Positions 4,871 to 12,505 of a stretch of DNA of 22,409 nt are shown piece by piece (position 1 is the stretch's first letter; every line of letters starts with the position of its first letter). The position numbers and the translations under genes were made by a program. Source of the DNA: Ruminococcus sp. (GTDB lineage Bacteria; Bacillota; Clostridia; Oscillospirales; Ruminococcaceae); assembly GCA_024697705.1 (NCBI GenBank), contig JAILFF010000082.1:1-22409 (forward strand). Direction: 5' to 3'. The notes beneath the pieces are model-generated. The model did not search any database and was not told where the DNA came from. It saw only the letters and a list, made by a program, of their open reading frames with translations.

Positions 4871-7800
4871 GTGAATAACACTTACTTTAAGCGTGTTATC
4901 TCATCTGCGGTCGCTGTGCTGATGCTGGCGGCGTCGTCGCTGACGGCTTTTGCCGAAAGCGGCGGTGAAACGGCTGCGGATAACGGGAATTTGTCATCCT
5001 CTGAAAGCGACTCCCCCGTAAGCTCGCGGACGGGCAAGCCGACGGGTAAGCGCGTGGAGGATTCCTACCGCGTGTTCTACGACAAGTACGCGGAGGAAAA
5101 AGGCTCCGATAAGCCGCTGACGCTTACCGCGAAACAGATCTGGGAGGACGCTGATTTCAAGAAGACCGACGATGCGGACATTCAGCTTACGGACGTCGGC
5201 GGCGAGCATGACATACTCAACTGGGCTAACCAGGAGGGCGGTTTTGATTTCGGCGTGACGGTGCCGCAGGCGGGCGTGTACAGCATACAGATGTCGTACT
5301 ACTTCCCGCAGGAGTCGAACACCAACGATATCGAGTTCGAGGTCGATGTCAACGGCGAATGTCAGTACCCCACCGCGGGACGTATCACCCTCTCGAAGGT
5401 GTGGGTCAACAAGGCGGGCAACAGCTCCACGGGCATCGAGATGGATTCCCGCGGGAACGATATCCGTCCCGGGCAGGAGCCCTATGCCATGTGGCAGACC
5501 TCCCCGCTTAAAGATATCGACGGTCTTTCGGCGAAGCCTCTGCTTTTCTACCTTGAAGAGGGAAAAAATACCATTACGATAAAGTCCGAAAAGGCGCAGT
5601 TCGCCATAAAGGATATTACGTTCTATCAGTATCAGGCTCCCGAAGCTTATGAGCTGCCGAGCACTACCGATCTGTCGATGGTCAAGGGCAAGAGGATAAC
5701 CCTCGAAGGCGAGCTTGCCGATTACAAGAGCGCCAGAACGCTTTTCCCGACCTCCGATCTGCACTCCTACATAACCTCCTGCGTAAACGGCATCAGCCCG
5801 ACAAAAACAAGGTACAACACCATCGGCAGAAACAGCTGGAACAAGTCCACGCAGTCCGCCACATGGCGTTTTACCGTCGATCAGGACGGCTACTATAAGA
5901 TAGGCATACGCGCCAAGCAGGACGTGATGCGCGGAATGTACTCCAACAGAAGACTTTACATCGACGGCGTAGTGCCGAATATACGTTCCGAACAGGTCAA
6001 GTTCTTCTACGACACCGAGTGGAGCGTGGTCGTTCCCTCGGAGAGCGACGACGAGAAGGCTACCCCGCTTTTCTACCACCTTGAAGCGGGTACTCACGAG
6101 CTTACTCTCGAAGCTGTTCCCGGCGAGATCGGTCAGATAATGGGCGTGCTCGACGACCTTACCTACGATATCAACAGCTACTACCGCCGCATACGTCAGA
6201 TCACGGGACCTAACCCCGACGTATATAACAACTATGATTTCAAGAGCACCATGCCATCGCTGATACCCGATTTCGAGTCCTTCTCGCAGCAGCTGCGCGA
6301 CCTTAAGACCGAGATCGAAACGCTTTCCAATCAGGGCGGTTCCGAAGCCGTAACTCTCGAAAAGATGGCGCTCGTGCTTGACGAATGTACCGAAAAGCCC
6401 GACCGAATCCCCGAGATGATGACGCAGATCAAGGATAACGTTACCTCGCTTTCGGCATGGGTAAGCACCTACCGCGAGCAGCCCCTTGAGATCGACATTA
6501 TCGAGATATGCTCACCCGACGAGGATTTTACCGACTGCGATTCCAAATTCTTCAAGTCCTTCAAGTTCGGTCTTGATTCGTTCATCGGCTCGTTCTTCGA
6601 GGATTACAACTCGCTTTCCGACTTGGGCGACGAGGGCGTTATGACCTGCTGGATACCTCTCGGCAGAGATAACGCGACGGTCGTTACCAATCTTGTAAAC
6701 AACGAATATAATATAAACGCCAAGACCAAGGTCAAGATGAAGCTCGTTCAGGGCGGTATCATCGAGGCGACATTCGCGGGCAAGGGTCCAGATATCGCGC
6801 TCTTCATGGGCGGCGACTTCCCGATACAGCTCGCTTCGAGAGGCGTTCTTGTGGACGTTTCGCAGTTCTCCGATTTCGAGGAGGTCTCGAAGCGCTTCTC
6901 GGCAGACGCCACCACATTATATAAGTACAACGGCGGAGTTTACGGTCTGCCCGTTTCGCAGGACTTCCCGATGCTCTTCTACCGCAGCGACGTGCTGAAC
7001 GAGCTGGGCGTCGATCCCGAGAACGACCTTGCCACATGGGACGGACTGATGAACGTTCTGCCCGTGCTGCAAAGAAACTACATGGAGGTAGGTCTTATCC
7101 TGCCCGCGATGGGCGGCGCTTCGGGCGTTATACAGGTCTCTCCCGTAACCGAGCCGGGCAACACCTTCGCGATGCTGCTGCTCCAGCAGGGACTTAACTA
7201 CTACACCGACGACCTCACGCAGACGAACTTCGGCAGACAGGAGGCGGTAAGCGCCTTTGAACGCTGGACGGAGTTCTATACGAAGTACAGCTTCAGCCTT
7301 GTTTACGACGCTCTTACCCGATTCAGACAGGGCGATATGCCTGTGGTGATCCAGAACTACACCTTCTATAATACGCTTTATGTTACCGCTCCCGAGATCA
7401 AGGGCTGCTGGAACTTCATGCACGTACCCGGAACACCCAATCCGAACGGTCAGGTAACGCTGCCGAACGGCGAGAAGATCAGCATTACCGCAAACTCGGG
7501 CGGCTCGTGCGCACTGATCTTCAACACCTGCCCCGATAAGGAGGGCGCATGGGACTTCATCAAGTGGTTCACCTCGAACGATACCCAGCAGAGCTACGGT
7601 CACGACATTGAGTCGGTACTCGGACCTCTCGGACGCTACAACACCGCGAACCTCGACGCTCTCGAAAACCTCTCATGGACTCAGACTCAGGTGAGAAAGC
7701 TCGAAGAGCAGCTGAATTCGCAGGTGGAAGTACCCGTTATCCCCGCGTCCTACGGCGTGACGAGAAACATCAACAACGCCTTCCGCGAGACCGTAAACCA

Positions 7801-7900
7801 GTACAGAAACGCAAGAGATACCCTTTTCTGGTACGATAAGGATATCAACGAAGAGATCGAACGTAAGAACAAGGATCTTGCGCTCTATAAAAAGAATTGA
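4871..7900 (+). CDS. Very large secreted solute-binding protein with N-terminal beta-rich modules
   Basis: Substrate-capture subunit of an ABC importer, 1009 residues, over twice the usual length. A signal peptide (about 1-28) ends at TAFA before ESGG and has no lipobox cysteine, unlike most Gram-positive binding proteins. Residues about 90-255 and 265-435 look like two carbohydrate-binding-type beta-sandwiches (FDFGVTVPQAGVYSIQMSYY; ATWRFTVDQDGYYKIGIRAK). A helical stretch (about 440-560) precedes the family-1 binding domain (about 585-1000), recognisable from GPDIALFMGGDFP, GVYGLPVSQDFPMLFYRSDV and GAWDFIKWF. I chose GTG 4871, with AAAGGTGG 8 bases upstream, over GTG 4859, which lies within that site. 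The gene is 20 bp from the downstream permease genes. The ligand is probably a complex saccharide, by inference. No membrane anchor is visible apart from the signal peptide. Confidence 0.85.
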   Translation: MNNTYFKRVISSAVAVLMLAASSLTAFAESGGETAADNGNLSSSESDSPVSSRTGKPTGKRVEDSYRVFYDKYAEEKGSDKPLTLTAKQIWEDADFKKTDDADIQLTDVGGEHDILNWANQEGGFDFGVTVPQAGVYSIQMSYYFPQESNTNDIEFEVDVNGECQYPTAGRITLSKVWVNKAGNSSTGIEMDSRGNDIRPGQEPYAMWQTSPLKDIDGLSAKPLLFYLEEGKNTITIKSEKAQFAIKDITFYQYQAPEAYELPSTTDLSMVKGKRITLEGELADYKSARTLFPTSDLHSYITSCVNGISPTKTRYNTIGRNSWNKSTQSATWRFTVDQDGYYKIGIRAKQDVMRGMYSNRRLYIDGVVPNIRSEQVKFFYDTEWSVVVPSESDDEKATPLFYHLEAGTHELTLEAVPGEIGQIMGVLDDLTYDINSYYRRIRQITGPNPDVYNNYDFKSTMPSLIPDFESFSQQLRDLKTEIETLSNQGGSEAVTLEKMALVLDECTEKPDRIPEMMTQIKDNVTSLSAWVSTYREQPLEIDIIEICSPDEDFTDCDSKFFKSFKFGLDSFIGSFFEDYNSLSDLGDEGVMTCWIPLGRDNATVVTNLVNNEYNINAKTKVKMKLVQGGIIEATFAGKGPDIALFMGGDFPIQLASRGVLVDVSQFSDFEEVSKRFSADATTLYKYNGGVYGLPVSQDFPMLFYRSDVLNELGVDPENDLATWDGLMNVLPVLQRNYMEVGLILPAMGGASGVIQVSPVTEPGNTFAMLLLQQGLNYYTDDLTQTNFGRQEAVSAFERWTEFYTKYSFSLVYDALTRFRQGDMPVVIQNYTFYNTLYVTAPEIKGCWNFMHVPGTPNPNGQVTLPNGEKISITANSGGSCALIFNTCPDKEGAWDFIKWFTSNDTQQSYGHDIESVLGPLGRYNTANLDALENLSWTQTQVRKLEEQLNSQVEVPVIPASYGVTRNINNAFRETVNQYRNARDTLFWYDKDINEEIERKNKDLALYKKN

Positions 7901-7920
7901 GAAAGGGGAGTGCGCAGAAA

Positions 7921-8883
7921 ATGGCTAACGAACCACGAATGGTCGGCTTCGACGAACCCGAAGCCGTGCCCGCCAATAAAATGGGCTACTGGGACTACAC
8001 CTTTCACATGATAAAGGTCAACAAAGCGTGCTATGCGCTGCTGGCGCCGTTTATGTTTTTCTTTATCATCTGCACCGTTATTCCCGTTTGTATGTCGCTC
8101 CCTATGAGCTTTACGAACTTCAACATGATACAGACCCCGAAGTGGGTGGGTCTGTCGAACTTCTACACGCTTTTCTTAAATGACAGAGTTTTCCTGATCG
8201 CGGTGAGAAACACTCTCGTATTCGCGATCTTCACAGGTCCTTTCGCTTACTTCCTGAGCTTCTTTGTAGCATGGCTGATAAACGAGATGAACCCGTTCTT
8301 AAAGACATTCTTCACATTCGTTTTCTACGCTCCGTCGCTGACCACCTCCGTTTATGTAACGTGGCAGCTGATACTCTCGGGCGACCAGTACGGCTATCTT
8401 AACGCCATTCTGCTCGATCTCGGATTCGTCAGCAAGCCCGTTCAGTGGCTCACCGATACCACATATATCCTCGGCGTGTGCATCATCGTACAGCTGTGGA
8501 TGTCGATGGGCGCGGGCTTCCTTGCTATCCGCGCAGGCTTCCAGACCATCGACAAGACCATGTACGAGGCGGGCGCTATCGAGGGCATCAAGAATAGATG
8601 GCAGGAGCTTTTCAAGATCACTATCCCCTCGATGGGACCGCAGCTCCTTTTCGCAGCCGTAAACCAGATCGCAGGCTCCTTCACGGTAGGTACCGTAGGT
8701 CAGATGCTCGTGGGTCTTCCCTCGACCGACTACGCGGCGCACACCATAATGAACCACGCGACCGACTACGGCTCGGTAAGATATGAAATGGGCTATGCCT
8801 CGGCGATATGCTTTGTGCTGTTCCTTGCGATGCTTCTCGCGAACAAGGGCGTAAACTCGCTGCTCGGCAAGTTTATTGACTGA
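7921..8883 (+). CDS. Sugar-type ABC permease, MalF/UgpA-like (pair 1)
   Basis: Inner membrane subunit of 320 residues, with about six hydrophobic segments, the first at YALLAPFMFFFIICTVIPV. The cytoplasmic EAA loop, EAGAIEGIKNRWQELFKITI, has the normal docking sequence for an ABC ATPase. The N-terminus before the first membrane segment is polar. ATG 7921 follows AAAGGGGAG (7902-7910) with 10 bases of spacing; the upstream TTG at 7897 overlaps the previous stop and is not needed. It lies between the solute-binding protein (20 bp gap) and permease 2 of the pair (17 bp gap) and should be co-transcribed with both. Confidence 0.92.
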   Translation: MANEPRMVGFDEPEAVPANKMGYWDYTFHMIKVNKACYALLAPFMFFFIICTVIPVCMSLPMSFTNFNMIQTPKWVGLSNFYTLFLNDRVFLIAVRNTLVFAIFTGPFAYFLSFFVAWLINEMNPFLKTFFTFVFYAPSLTTSVYVTWQLILSGDQYGYLNAILLDLGFVSKPVQWLTDTTYILGVCIIVQLWMSMGAGFLAIRAGFQTIDKTMYEAGAIEGIKNRWQELFKITIPSMGPQLLFAAVNQIAGSFTVGTVGQMLVGLPSTDYAAHTIMNHATDYGSVRYEMGYASAICFVLFLAMLLANKGVNSLLGKFID

Positions 8884-8900
8884 GGGGGTGCGGAAAGAAA

Positions 8901-9803
8901 ATGGCAAGAAGAAGAAGAAAAAAGGTCTCGATCGAACAGCTCAAGGTCAAGGACAACAAGAACAAACACGTCAACGGCTCAGTCGGCGGCGATATTTGCA
9001 TCTTCCTTTTCCTGGCGATACTCGGCATCTTCATGGTTTTCCCGATCTACTACTCCTTTGTACAGTCGATGAAACCCGTCGAGGAGCTGTTCGTTTTCCC
9101 GCCGAAGCTCTACGTACTCAACCCGACGACCAAGAACTTCACAGATATGTTCAAGGTAGCCGCCGAGTACACCGTACCTCTTTCGAGATATATGTTCAAC
9201 AGCATTTTCACGACGATCGTTATCTGCGCGGCTAACGTATTCGTTACCTGCATGGCGGCTTTTGTGCTTTCAAAGTGCCGTTTCCCCGGCGATAAGTTCT
9301 TGAACAAAGTCATCGTCGTGGCGCTGCTTTTCCAGTCGCAGGCGACATGGATAATGCAGTTCCTCGTATACTCGAAGCTGCACATCATCGACACCTACTG
9401 GGTGCTGATACTGCCGTGCATCGCGACGCCGATGAACCTCTATCTGATGCGTCAGTCGATGTCCACGCTTCACGACGCAATGGTCGAGGCGGCAAAGGTT
9501 GACGGCGCTTCGCTGTTCCGCATCTGCTGGCAGATAATCGTGCCGAACTCGAAGCCCGCGATCATGACCATACTGATATTCTCGTTCCAGCAGGCATGGA
9601 ACTTAAACGGCGGCTCGGTAATTTATTCGGAAGAGTACAAGACGCTGCCGACGATAGTACAGCAGATCTCGCTTGCGGGTCTTGCGAGACAGGGCGTAAC
9701 ATTCGCCTCCGCTGTATTACTCCTTATCCCTCCGCTGGTCGTTTTCCTTGTTGCACAGGGCAACGTTATGGAAACGATGGCAAACTCCGGTATGAAAGAT
9801 TAA
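8901..9803 (+). CDS. Sugar-type ABC permease, MalG/UgpE-like (pair 1)
   Basis: Second transmembrane subunit, 300 residues. It begins with a very basic stretch (ARRRRKKVSIEQLKVKDNKN), then hydrophobic helices from about residue 30 (ICIFLFLAILGIFMVFPIYY). The EAA loop EAAKVDGASLFRICWQIIVP is close to the family consensus. The translated end, ETMANSGMKD, is typical of MalG-like proteins, where this tail contacts the transporter interior or ATPase. GAGGGGGTG precedes the ATG. It presumably pairs with the preceding permease, and with one or both of the locus ATPases by inference. Confidence 0.93.
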   Translation: MARRRRKKVSIEQLKVKDNKNKHVNGSVGGDICIFLFLAILGIFMVFPIYYSFVQSMKPVEELFVFPPKLYVLNPTTKNFTDMFKVAAEYTVPLSRYMFNSIFTTIVICAANVFVTCMAAFVLSKCRFPGDKFLNKVIVVALLFQSQATWIMQFLVYSKLHIIDTYWVLILPCIATPMNLYLMRQSMSTLHDAMVEAAKVDGASLFRICWQIIVPNSKPAIMTILIFSFQQAWNLNGGSVIYSEEYKTLPTIVQQISLAGLARQGVTFASAVLLLIPPLVVFLVAQGNVMETMANSGMKD

Positions 9804-10160
9804 AAGAGCAAAAACAAAAAGCAAAATCAAAAACGCACAAGTTCGGACAGGACACGGGGTCAAGCGCCCGTGCGCTTGCGGGGGCTTGGGGGCAGAGCCC
9901 CCATTAAACTCAGCCGCACGCAAGCAAGCCGACCGCCTTCTCAAACAAGCGTGCGGCTGCGGCACGAACGAAGCTCGTGCAACCTTTGTGCGAAGTGAGC
10001 GGAGCGAACAAGCGATCCGAACCTTACGCACTTTCTTCACGGTGAAGAACTGCTGTTTTGCAAAATAAAAAATTTAATTGCTCAAAATAAATAACCAAAA
10101 CTATAAAATGAGCGGTTTCGTCAAATTGAATATAAAATATTTAAAGCCTTGCTATGGGAA
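9804..10160. repeat. Intergenic block packed with inverted repeats
   Basis: No gene is supported here. Visible dyads are TGGGGGC-AGA-GCCCCCA (9887-9903), CAGCCGCACGC (9911-9921) paired with GCGTGCGGCTG (9949-9959), GCACGA paired with TCGTGC (9962-9980), and GTGCG (about 9990-9994) paired with CGCAC further on (about 10026-10030). None is followed by a T run, so they look more like a repeat element than an intrinsic terminator. The block ends in an AT-rich stretch (about 10060-10140) that could hold a promoter, for example TTGCTC (10078-10083) with TATAAA (10102-10107), an 18-bp spacing, but this is weak. Confidence 0.55.
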
Positions 10161-10185
10161 GGCGGAGGCAAGCCCCCGCCCTACA
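10161..10185 (-). repeat. Copy 1 of a TGTAGGG hairpin repeat
   Basis: On the minus strand this reads TGTAGGGCGG then GGGCTTGCC and TCCGCC, a near-perfect hairpin. The same consensus recurs at 17194-17219 and, more diverged, at 17258-17279. All copies lie between genes, as expected of a dispersed REP-like repeat. Confidence 0.6.
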
Positions 10186-10265
10186 AGATGTGATTCAGCA
10201 GGTTGACAGTATTGCTCATTTATAGAACCAAAACTGAGTTTATAAAGGAAAAAGGTGATAATACA

Positions 10266-11852
10266 GTGAATGGATATAAACCAACCCCCCTGAGAAGGCT
10301 CATAGGTCTGGCGGCTGCGTTCTGCACCGCGTTCACCATGTCCGTCACTGCTTTCGCGGACGAGCCTTACGAGTCGTACAACTACGACAACTGGGACGAC
10401 GCCATACCATCTCAGACGGGTTACACCGTTGACAGGGTGGTCTCGGGTCTCGATATGGGTCTGAAGGAGCTTTCGACCCCCGGCAGCCCCGTGTTCATCA
10501 GCGAGAAGGAATCGTCGTCTTTAAATGAAGCAAGAGATATCTATAATTACAATGACAAGGAACTGTGGATAGCGGATTCCACCAACAACCGCGTGCTCTG
10601 CCTTGACAGCGATTTCCATATCAAGGGCTGCTACAAGGAAGCGGGCGGCAAGAACCTTAAAGAGCCGATGGGACTTTTCGTTACCGACAGCCCCACGACA
10701 GGCAAGCAGACCGTCTACATCGCGGACTCCGCAAACGAGAGAGTCGTTCGTGCGACGGTCGAAAGTCCTACCGAGCTTAAGCTCGAACAGGAATATACCC
10801 GCCCGACCGAGGCTCTTTACACCTCCACTACCTACAATCCCTCGAAGGTAGTCGTTGACTACGCCGAGAACGTCTATGTGGTAGTTAAATCCGTCAACAC
10901 AGGTTCGGTGCAGTTCAAGGCGGACGGCACGTTCATGGGTTTCTACGGCGCGAACCGCGTTAATGTTACCGCAAAGGTCATCGCGCAGAAGCTGTGGAGA
11001 AAGATAGCCTCGCAGCAGCAGATCGAGGGTATGCAGAGAAGCGTCCCCGTAGAGTACGCCAACTTCGATATGGACAGCGAGGGCTTCATCTACACCGTTA
11101 CCGAGATAATGACCGACACCGACGCCGTTAAGAAGATAAACCCCGCGGGTTACAATATCTGGGAGGCTATCTCCGACGAGCGTTTCACCTTCGGCGACCA
11201 CACCGAGAACGTCTCGAACCTCGCGACCAAGACTACTATCGCTACCAAGCTTACCGATATCGCCGTCGATGACAACGGGCTTATCAACGTGCTCGACTTT
11301 GATACGGGGCGTGTGTTCCAGTACGATAAGTTCTGCAACCTGATATGCATTTTCGGAGCGAGGAACTCCACGGGCGACCAGCGCGGCGCGTTCGCCACGC
11401 CTAACGCGATAGAGACCTTCGGCGACAAGATAATAATCCTCGAAGGCTCGAAAACGAGAAACGATATCACCGTGTTCAAGTGTACGGCTTTCGGCAATCA
11501 GCTGCACAAGGCGTTCTCTTACTACGACGACGGTCTTTACACCGAAGCCGTTCCCTACTGGAACGAGGTAATAAAGCGCGACGGCTGCTACACCTACGCG
11601 CATATCGGTCTCGGCAAGGCAGACCTTAAAAACCACGATTACAAATCGGCGATGAAGCGCTTTAAGATAGCACGTTCGCGCAAGAACTACGACAAGGCGT
11701 TTGAATACTACCGCGACGAATGGCTCCAGCAGAACTTCACGGCTATCGCGGTCGTTATAATCGTGCTCGTGGTACTTGCCATCGTCAGCAAGATACTCAA
11801 GAAACTGGGTATCAGTATATTCAAGAAAAAAGCAGGGAAGGGGGAGAACTGA
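10266..11852 (+). CDS. Membrane-anchored NHL-type beta-propeller protein with TPR-like repeats
   Basis: A 528-residue envelope protein. A signal peptide ends at VTAFA before DEPYESY. Residues about 70-410 hold NHL/SMP30-like propeller blades, seen in ELWIADSTNNRVLCLD, TVYIADSANERVV, FIYTVTEIM and LINVLDFDTGRVFQYD. Residues about 420-485 look like two TPR helix pairs (YYDDGLYTEAVPYWNEVIKR; AHIGLGKADLKNHDYKSAMK). A membrane helix follows (about 495-515), then a short basic cytoplasmic tail. The propeller should therefore face outside and be anchored from its C-terminus. GTG 10266 follows AAAGGTGAT, the same arrangement as the solute-binding protein gene; upstream in-frame codons (from 10203) have no binding site. 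It is 2 bp from the next gene. The role is unknown; a scaffold or ligand-contact function is inference. Confidence 0.82.
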   Translation: MNGYKPTPLRRLIGLAAAFCTAFTMSVTAFADEPYESYNYDNWDDAIPSQTGYTVDRVVSGLDMGLKELSTPGSPVFISEKESSSLNEARDIYNYNDKELWIADSTNNRVLCLDSDFHIKGCYKEAGGKNLKEPMGLFVTDSPTTGKQTVYIADSANERVVRATVESPTELKLEQEYTRPTEALYTSTTYNPSKVVVDYAENVYVVVKSVNTGSVQFKADGTFMGFYGANRVNVTAKVIAQKLWRKIASQQQIEGMQRSVPVEYANFDMDSEGFIYTVTEIMTDTDAVKKINPAGYNIWEAISDERFTFGDHTENVSNLATKTTIATKLTDIAVDDNGLINVLDFDTGRVFQYDKFCNLICIFGARNSTGDQRGAFATPNAIETFGDKIIILEGSKTRNDITVFKCTAFGNQLHKAFSYYDDGLYTEAVPYWNEVIKRDGCYTYAHIGLGKADLKNHDYKSAMKRFKIARSRKNYDKAFEYYRDEWLQQNFTAIAVVIIVLVVLAIVSKILKKLGISIFKKKAGKGEN

Positions 11853-11854
11853 CA

Positions 11855-12484
11855 ATGTATGAATTTTCAACACTCGGTTGGGTCAGACACGTTGTATTTC
11901 ACCCCTCTGAAGGCTTTGAAGACCTTCGCTGGAAAAAGCAGGGTTCAGTAACGGCAGCGCTCGTGATAGTCGTGCTGCTGTTCATCGCAATGGTGGCGAA
12001 CAACCGCATGGTGGGCTTTGCCTTCAACACGAACACCGTAAAGGTATTCAACGTCGTGCCGCTTGTCGTGCAGTCGGTGGTGTACTTCATAACATGGTGC
12101 ATCGGCAACTGGTGCATCTGTACGCTGCTCGACGGCGAGGGCACCTTCCGCAAGATACTGATATATTCGGCTTACGCGCTGGTGCCGTACATCTTCTGCT
12201 CTTACATAGCGGTGTTCATCTCGAACTTCATCATTCTGGACGAGTCGATCTGGTACACGTTCTTTACCTATCTCGGACTGGGCTGGTCGGTAGTTCTGAT
12301 GATCTCGGCTATGAAGGCGGTGCATCAGTATTCGCTGTCGAAAACGCTGCTTTCGATACTGCTTACGCTTATCGCCATGCTGCTGATACTTTTCTTAGCG
12401 ATACTTCTGCTTTCGCTTTTCCAGCAGGTATATGTATTTGTCTACACGATCTACACCGAGATCGCATACAGGATCCGCGGCTGA
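11855..12484 (+). CDS. Yip1-family integral membrane protein
   Basis: A 209-residue protein with about five hydrophobic helices. The N-terminal cytoplasmic part HPSEGFEDLRWKKQGS is typical of bacterial Yip1-type proteins, as are the polar turns between membrane segments (CTLLDGEGTFRKILIYSAYA, then LVPYIFCSYIAVF). Length is normal for the family. ATG 11855 follows GGGGGAG and starts 2 bp after the stop of the propeller gene. Bacterial members have no established activity. The position between the propeller and DUF5696 genes suggests membrane assembly or regulation of this transporter. Confidence 0.8.
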   Translation: MYEFSTLGWVRHVVFHPSEGFEDLRWKKQGSVTAALVIVVLLFIAMVANNRMVGFAFNTNTVKVFNVVPLVVQSVVYFITWCIGNWCICTLLDGEGTFRKILIYSAYALVPYIFCSYIAVFISNFIILDESIWYTFFTYLGLGWSVVLMISAMKAVHQYSLSKTLLSILLTLIAMLLILFLAILLLSLFQQVYVFVYTIYTEIAYRIRG

Positions 12485-12505
12485 TTTGGAAGGGAGTTGA
12501 ATGAA

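Noticed and set aside
10203..10226. TTGACA and TATAGA before the NHL propeller gene as a promoter
   Set aside because: Spacer is only 12 bp, too short for a functional sigma-A promoter.
10296..10335. Lipobox at the cysteine in the signal peptide of the NHL protein
   Set aside because: The residue before Cys is Phe, not Gly, Ala or Ser, and a good type I site (TAFA before DEP) follows; a C-terminal membrane helix already anchors the protein.
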